From assembly GCA_028288905.1 (NCBI GenBank), contig JAQGHJ010000452.1, positions 1 through 9,172 of the forward strand: DNA of 9,172 bases, in the 5' to 3' direction. The first letter of the stretch is position 1. Each line of letters starts with the position of its first letter. The notes below the pieces were generated by a model that was not told the origin of the DNA, ran no database searches, and saw only the letters and a list, made by a program, of their open reading frames with translations. Shown in pieces: positions 6,901-9,172 of the stretch. Source of the DNA: Phycisphaerales bacterium (GTDB taxonomy: Bacteria; Planctomycetota; Phycisphaerae; Tepidisphaerales; Tepidisphaeraceae). The position numbers were made by a program, and so were the translations under genes.

Positions 6901-7597
6901 CCGTCGCGTCGTCCTCGACGATGAGCCGCGGCCCGGCCCCGCCGCCGAGCTCCTTCGACGCGAACGCCGTCTGCCCGACCCCGCTGGTGCTGCGGAACGC
7001 GAACGCGACCACCGTCGCCCCGGCCGCCCGCTTGGCCTGGAGGAACGCCGTGACGTCCCACTCGTACACGGTCTGTCCCGTGATGATTTGCGTGTCGATC
7101 GCGCCGCCGCCCGTGGCCGGGCGGGTGTTCCAGTGCACCTCGCCGTCCGGGTTGTTGTCCAGGTTCAACCCGCCGTTCGGGTCGGCCGGGTGCAGGCCGT
7201 TGCCCTCGATCCAGTTCGTCTCGGTCCCGCCGAAGATCGACACGTTCACCGGCCCGACCCCGTCGGCCGCCCCCCCGACCATCTGCACCCGGGCGGACCC
7301 GACCCCGGTCACGCCCGACAGGTCGAACTCGACGTACGTCTCGGTCGTGTCGGCCGGGTCGATGCCGACCCGGAGGGCCGGGTCGGCCCCGAAGTTGGCG
7401 TTCGCGTAGCTCGGGTCGGCCGCCCGGGTCTGGACGTCGGCGTCGCCGAACGCCAGCACGGACGCGGCGAATAGCGCCCGGCCCTCCAGCGCCTCGACCG
7501 CAGCCCGGCGGACCGCTAGGTTCGCGCCGCCGGCCGAGCGGTCCGCCATCCGACTCGTCGTCCGACCGCGGCGAAACATCTTGGGGTGATCCATCAT
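3905..7597 (-). CDS. Giant secreted DNRLRE / Ig-like / delta-60 propeller protein (1230 residues)
   Basis: This is a complete frame from ATG at 7597 to TAG at 3905-3907. An in-frame TAG at 7607-7609 makes 7597 the farthest possible start; ATGs at 7594 and 7579 are alternatives, and none has a clear Shine-Dalgarno. Order: Arg-rich N terminus with VEALEGRALFA (34-44, LEPR-XLL-like); a DNRLRE domain (about 46-230), seen in NANFGADPALRVG, ETYVEFDLS, WNTRPATGG and YEWDVTAFL; three Ig-like modules (about 231-588, Trp at 310, 429, 550); delta-60 repeats (motif aromatic residue at 597, 651, 703, 756, 809, 869, 928); and a C-terminal Gly/Val-rich module (about 988-1230) ending in KVVPVLDPHFRPLPG. DNRLRE domains occur in extracellular, often carbohydrate-associated proteins. 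No cysteine and no enzyme active site were seen. Probably an exported structural or adhesive protein; the substrate is unknown. It is the upstream paralogue of the gene at 1-3579, 325 bases away and in the same orientation. Confidence 0.95.
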   Translation of the reverse strand: MMDHPKMFRRGRTTSRMADRSAGGANLAVRRAAVEALEGRALFAASVLAFGDADVQTRAADPSYANANFGADPALRVGIDPADTTETYVEFDLSGVTGVGSARVQMVGGAADGVGPVNVSIFGGTETNWIEGNGLHPADPNGGLNLDNNPDGEVHWNTRPATGGGAIDTQIITGQTVYEWDVTAFLQAKRAAGATVVAFAFRSTSGVGQTAFASKELGGGAGPRLIVEDDATAPTATVSAPAITTAGGTTQTVTVTYADAAGVDASTVGANDVVVTGPAGPLTVTGASADGSNPRSVVATYTLAAPGGTWDGPDNGSYAVAVQPGAVTDFGGNAAAGSGAFAVNIPVDTAPPTASVASAQPVVAPGGTTYTFTVAYADNVGVATGSIGTGDVTVTRPGGGTLSVTGVAVSGSGRAVTATYTVTPPGGTWDASDNGTYAIAVRDGAVTDLAGNASAAASGTFSVNIPDVSTPLVAITPIAAVTVAGTTAAQVTVTYTDDRSISASSVDATDVTVVQDGGGPLVVSLVSKTPATDAGTVVAVYSVGAPGGFWNTVDNGTYTVTVTPGAVTDGSGNGTPLAQAQFEVNVASTNAVADPTFNGGSAVSTGFVAEAMTTDAAGRVLVAGRQGDRAAGTSQAVLQRLNADGSLDTFWGEGGQIITTLGANDGFYAVTTDEKQRVVAAGFRAGELQVVRYDARGRLDRKFGEGGVALADFGSTNDTVFAVAALPGGGVLVAGSSNGNLAFARLDARGRLDASFGSNGVLLLKPGGVAGVIGAVRVRPDGTAVAAGTVGSTVVLVKLTAAGAADAAFGTAGVLTVPGLTVRTDLGGQDHSVGLAVGTDGRIVVGNRSAGGDFGVRRFNPDGTTDATFGGGDGLVTLDLGGDDDVDFVGLQGTGQIVLAGTTGVGTSSTRQLAAAVLRADGSTEPTFAAGGKFTADAGVVAEAGYAGELVLHATAATQADGRLLLGAGEAFARPTSSPVRRLVAPGSGSLGTFGTVNGRSVPLAYTDADGTRVTLTLKGGGTGEALWDGGVLDLVLTGTSAASSLGVAAKGGDKRVTLRDLRADGPLKAVTGKTADVGGTFVVAGSAGKLSLGSLTGTLAVAGDVASLAIAGNVSGAFVLAGTSLGTDGRVGGTGTAADAYAAARILKVAIGGSAASTVVRAGVDPVNGTFDDSDDRAVGGPASVIAAVSVKRGLDATSQFVAGAFGATAKIPQKVVPVLDPHFRPLPG
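3908..4636 (-). other. Conserved C-terminal module of the surface-protein pair
   Basis: Residues about 988-1230 follow the propeller at the same distance in both paralogues (66 versus 67 residues from the last delta-60 motif to the first shared Phe). Shared landmarks are YTDADGT / FTDADGT, VAAKGGD, the RADG turn and VLAGTSLG / VLAGASLG. Short alternating strands (LSLGSLTGTLAVAGDV, LAIAGNVSGAFVLAG) suggest a beta-solenoid. An acidic stretch GTFDDSDD precedes the basic and proline-containing tail. I do not recognise a named family; a role in surface retention or sorting is a guess from its position. Confidence 0.6.
4790..5825 (-). repeat. Delta-60 repeat array, predicted seven blades
   Basis: The motifs are DPTFNGG, LDTFWGEGG, LDRKFGEGG, LDASFGSNG, ADAAFGTAG, TDATFGGGDG and EPTFAAGG, with the conserved aromatic residue at 597, 651, 703, 756, 809, 869 and 928. 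Spacing is 54, 52, 53, 53, 60, 59. LDTFWG carries Trp where the others carry Phe. Intervening strands such as VRPDGTAVAAG and VGTDGRIVVGN are typical of the family. With the unit after the last motif (TQADGRLLLG, encoded just beyond this range) the array makes seven blades. Confidence 0.88.
5834..6907 (-). repeat. Three tandem Ig-like modules (about 120 residues each)
   Basis: The modules carry GGTWDGPDNGSY, GGTWDASDNGTY and GGFWNTVDNGTY, with Trp at residues 310, 429 and 550 (spacing 119 and 121). Each continues with a GAVTD-x-x-GN turn and ends in FAVNIP, FSVNIP or FEVNV. The DNA of the cores is closely alike (around 6649-6712, 6291-6352, 5930-5992) and matches the two modules of the neighbouring gene. 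They probably form a beta-sandwich stalk between the DNRLRE head and the propeller. Confidence 0.82.
6908..7462 (-). other. DNRLRE domain coding segment
   Basis: Residues about 46-230 of the 1230-residue protein follow the DNRLRE pattern: an opening strand (VLAFGDADVQTR), N-x-N-F-G with a following L-R-V-G, then YVEFDLSGVTG, a central asparagine-rich loop (GGLNLDNNPDGEVHWNTRP) and a late YEWDVTAFLQAKRAAG helix/strand, closing with RLIVEDD. DNRLRE is the name of a beta-sandwich family first noted near disaggregatase proteins; members are extracellular and several are linked to polysaccharides. This is the segment that replaces the HAF repeats of the downstream paralogue. Confidence 0.8.
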
Positions 7598-7800
7598 CGT
7601 GTGCGGCTAGTATGCGCCGAGTTCTCGGACCTGGCGGGGACAAAACGCCAGCGGGACGAGCAGGCCGGGCGGCCCGGGCGGACCCGGCGCAGGCGGTTCA
7701 AACGCCGACGAGCTTGGGCCGCCAGTGCAAGCGCGGCCGCTCAGCGCTCGACCTTAATCCATACGTCGTCACGATCGGTCCGACCTGTCGAATCCGGTTA

Positions 7801-7814
7801 AATTGCCCGCAATT
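7801..7814. promoter_or_regulatory. Perfect 14-bp dyad, possible operator
   Basis: AATTGCCCGCAATT is a perfect inverted repeat with 6-base arms and a 2-base centre. It sits in the AT-richer island of a strongly GC-rich divergent intergenic region and overlaps the candidate -35 of the barrel gene. The form suits a dimeric DNA-binding regulator; the regulator is not in the window. Confidence 0.4.
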
Positions 7815-7831
7815 GATCGCCGCAGTAAAGT
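7803..7831 (+). promoter_or_regulatory. Weak sigma-70-like promoter candidate for the barrel gene
   Basis: TTGCCC (7803-7808) and TAAAGT (7826-7831) are separated by exactly 17 bases in the AT-richest part of the intergenic region. The matches to consensus are only three and four of six, and the leader to the start at 8043 would be about 205 bases. Listed as the best plus-strand candidate seen. Confidence 0.22.
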
Positions 7832-7871
7832 GCCAGCCCGCGAGAGGATGCGGCGCGGGTCGGGGGTGAGG

Positions 7872-7893
7872 GCTCCGGGGGCGCTCCCGGGGC
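7872..7893. repeat. 11-bp imperfect tandem duplication
   Basis: GCTCCGGGGGC (7872-7882) is directly followed by GCTCCCGGGGC (7883-7893), identical except for one base. The segment could also fold into a small CCGGG/CCCGG hairpin. No known element was recognised. Confidence 0.5.
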
Positions 7894-8030
7894 GCGGCCG
7901 TTGTCGTGCGGGTTTCGCCGGCGCGGCACTGCGGCCGGCTCATCCGTTCCGCCCGGTCCGGCCGATCTTCCGGGTCGGCCCCCGCACCGAGGGCGTTTCG
8001 AGGCACAGCCCCCGCCCGCGCGGCGGGGCG

Positions 8031-8036
8031 AGGAGG
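8031..8036 (+). promoter_or_regulatory. Ribosome binding site AGGAGG of the barrel gene
   Basis: AGGAGG lies six bases before ATG 8043 (AGGAGG-CACGCG-ATG), the full consensus at good spacing, and fixes the start. Confidence 0.9.
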
Positions 8037-8042
8037 CACGCG

Positions 8043-9172
8043 ATGCAGGTTCGCACACGGCTGGTTCTGGCGGCGGCGGCGATGGCAACCCTGGCGGGCG
8101 TCGCCCGCGGCGACCCGGTGGCCGGCGACGCCAAGGCGACGGAAACCAACTCCCCGGCCCAGCCCAAGCCGGTGGCCGCGGCCCCGTTCACCCGCGACCC
8201 GAACGACGCCCCGGGCCGCCGCCCGCTCATGAACCTGCTCGACCAGGCCGGGCTGGCCAAGCCGCTGGACGACGCCCGCATCCAGGTCTACGGGCACGTC
8301 GAGGGGTCGTACACGTACAACTTCGACGACCCGCCCCGCAACCTCGCGGACTACCGGCTGCCGGTCGGCAAGTTCATCGACAACCCGGGCCGGGTGTTCG
8401 ACGTCGAGCACGACAAGGTGCTGCTAAACCAGCTCACGCTGAACGTCGAGCGGACGGTGGACGCGAGCAAGGGCGCGTTCGACCTCGGCGGGCGGGTCGA
8501 ACTGCTGTACGGGGCGGACGCCCGGTTCGTCCACTCGAACGGGTTGCTCGACAACTACGAGGACGACGTCACCCCGCGGGTGACCGGCGGCCCGCAGAAC
8601 CAGTTCGACCTGTTCCAGGCGTACGCCGACCTGGCGATCCCGGTCGGGAACGGGCTGCGGGTGCGGGCCGGTCGGTTCGCGTTCTTCAAGCAGATCGACC
8701 CGAACGCCAGCGCGTTCTACTCGCACAGCTTCACGTTCGGGGCGGCGCTGCCGTTCACGCTGACCGGGGCGTACGCGACGTACGCGTTCGACGACCACCT
8801 GTCTGTCGACGCCGGGTTCAGCCGCGGGTGGGACCAGTCGCTGACGGACAACAACGGGTCGCTCGACGCGTTCGCCCGGGTCCGGTACGCGGTGAACGAA
8901 GACCTGCTGTTCACGCTCGCTGCGATCAGCGGGCCGGAGCAGGACGGGGACAACGACAACTGGCGGACGGCCGTCGACTTCACCGCCACGTACAAGCTGA
9001 CCCCGAGCACGACGCTGCTGGCGGACGTGGTGTACGGCCAGCAGCCGCAGCCGAACGGCGGCGGCGGGGACGCCCGCTGGTACGGCGTGAGCGTGTACGC
9101 GGTCCAGGAGATCACGGACGCGGTGAGCGCGGCCGTCCGGCTCGAGTGGTACCGGGACGACGGCGGGTACAC
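8043..9172 (+). CDS. BBP2 (OmpL-like) outer-membrane beta-barrel protein, 3' end outside window
   Basis: The frame is open for 376 codons from ATG 8043, preceded by AGGAGG, to the window end. The N terminus MQVRTRLVLAAAAMATLAGVARG is a classic signal peptide (two Arg, Ala-rich core, probable cut after ARG at residue 23). A Pro/Ala-rich linker follows to about residue 60. Alternating beta-strand pattern with aromatic ends starts near IQVYGHVEGSYTYNF. Family landmarks are FDLFQAYADLAIPVGNGLRV (188-207), RAGRFAFF, FYSHSFTFG (225-233), then LPFTLTGAYATYAF and GFSRGWDQSL (W263), as in the beta-barrel porin-2 family common in planctomycetes. The protein should sit in the outer membrane as a porin or channel; substrate not determinable. 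No cysteine was seen. The last strands and the C terminus are missing. It is transcribed divergently from the DNRLRE surface protein. Confidence 0.92.
   Translation, partial: MQVRTRLVLAAAAMATLAGVARGDPVAGDAKATETNSPAQPKPVAAAPFTRDPNDAPGRRPLMNLLDQAGLAKPLDDARIQVYGHVEGSYTYNFDDPPRNLADYRLPVGKFIDNPGRVFDVEHDKVLLNQLTLNVERTVDASKGAFDLGGRVELLYGADARFVHSNGLLDNYEDDVTPRVTGGPQNQFDLFQAYADLAIPVGNGLRVRAGRFAFFKQIDPNASAFYSHSFTFGAALPFTLTGAYATYAFDDHLSVDAGFSRGWDQSLTDNNGSLDAFARVRYAVNEDLLFTLAAISGPEQDGDNDNWRTAVDFTATYKLTPSTTLLADVVYGQQPQPNGGGGDARWYGVSVYAVQEITDAVSAAVRLEWYRDDGGY

Larger units (their letters stand above)
7598..8042. other. Divergent intergenic region between surface protein and barrel genes
   Basis: The 445 bases separate the starts of the minus-strand DNRLRE gene and the plus-strand barrel gene, so control elements for both should lie here. 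Most is GC-rich and featureless. An AT-richer island at about 7750-7835 holds the dyad AATTGC-CC-GCAATT and a weak plus-strand promoter candidate. An 11-bp imperfect tandem repeat lies at 7872-7893. No convincing -35/-10 pair was found on the minus strand and no gene is supported. Confidence 0.6.

Noticed and set aside
5834..6907. CRISPR array or non-coding tandem repeat
   Set aside because: The regular repeats have a period near 360 bases in frame with a protein and encode Ig-like modules; there are no short repeats with unique spacers.
4752..7643. Long minus-strand frame of about 963 codons overlapping the DNRLRE gene
   Set aside because: It is the shifted frame of the same strand, made almost only of Arg, Gly and Asp, and without any motif. 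The other frame gives clear DNRLRE and delta-60 domains.
7698..8411. Minus-strand frame reaching from the barrel gene into the intergenic region
   Set aside because: It overlaps antisense the signal peptide and start of the barrel gene, which has a strong ribosome binding site; its product shows no recognisable features.
8717..9172. Minus-strand frame opposite the end of the barrel gene
   Set aside because: It is the antisense shadow of a continuous BBP2 reading frame and its product has no family pattern.

Overview
The window looks like chromosomal DNA of a high-GC planctomycete, most likely from the Gemmata-like families. This is inferred from very GC-rich codon use (third positions nearly all G or C), planctomycete-style N-terminal motifs (VEALEGRALFA, VEPLESRTLFA), giant repeat-built surface proteins and an OmpL-like (BBP2) outer-membrane barrel. 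No ribosomal or other taxonomic marker is present, so the assignment is an inference.

Layout. (1) Bases 1-3579, minus strand: most of a giant secreted or surface protein whose 3' end lies outside the window. It has an N-terminal LEPR-like motif, seven HAF repeats, two Ig-like modules, delta-60 repeats forming seven blades and the start of a conserved C-terminal module. (2) Bases 3580-3904: a leader/promoter region with a good ribosome binding site, a possible -10 box and a chain of small inverted repeats. (3) Bases 3905-7597, minus strand: a complete 1230-residue paralogue with the LEPR-like motif, a DNRLRE domain, three Ig-like modules, the same seven delta-60 blades and the full C-terminal module. 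(4) Bases 7598-8042: a divergent intergenic region with an AT-rich island holding a perfect 14-bp dyad, plus an 11-bp tandem repeat. (5) Bases 8043-9172, plus strand: a BBP2-type outer-membrane beta-barrel protein with signal peptide and strong ribosome binding site, cut off by the window end.

The two minus-strand genes are clear paralogues. From the delta-60 region onward they are colinear with almost the same blade spacing, but the N-terminal cargo differs (HAF repeats in one, DNRLRE in the other) and the Ig-like spacer count differs (2 versus 3). They read as members of a modular surface-protein family: common N-terminal motif, exchangeable head, Ig-like stalk, beta-propeller and shared C-terminal module. 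All three proteins are predicted to be exported, and none shows a cysteine in the residues read. No enzyme, mobile element, CRISPR array, tRNA or rRNA was recognised. The most interesting points are the head-swapped paralogue pair, the predicted double seven-bladed propeller of the first protein, and the uncharacterised C-terminal module.
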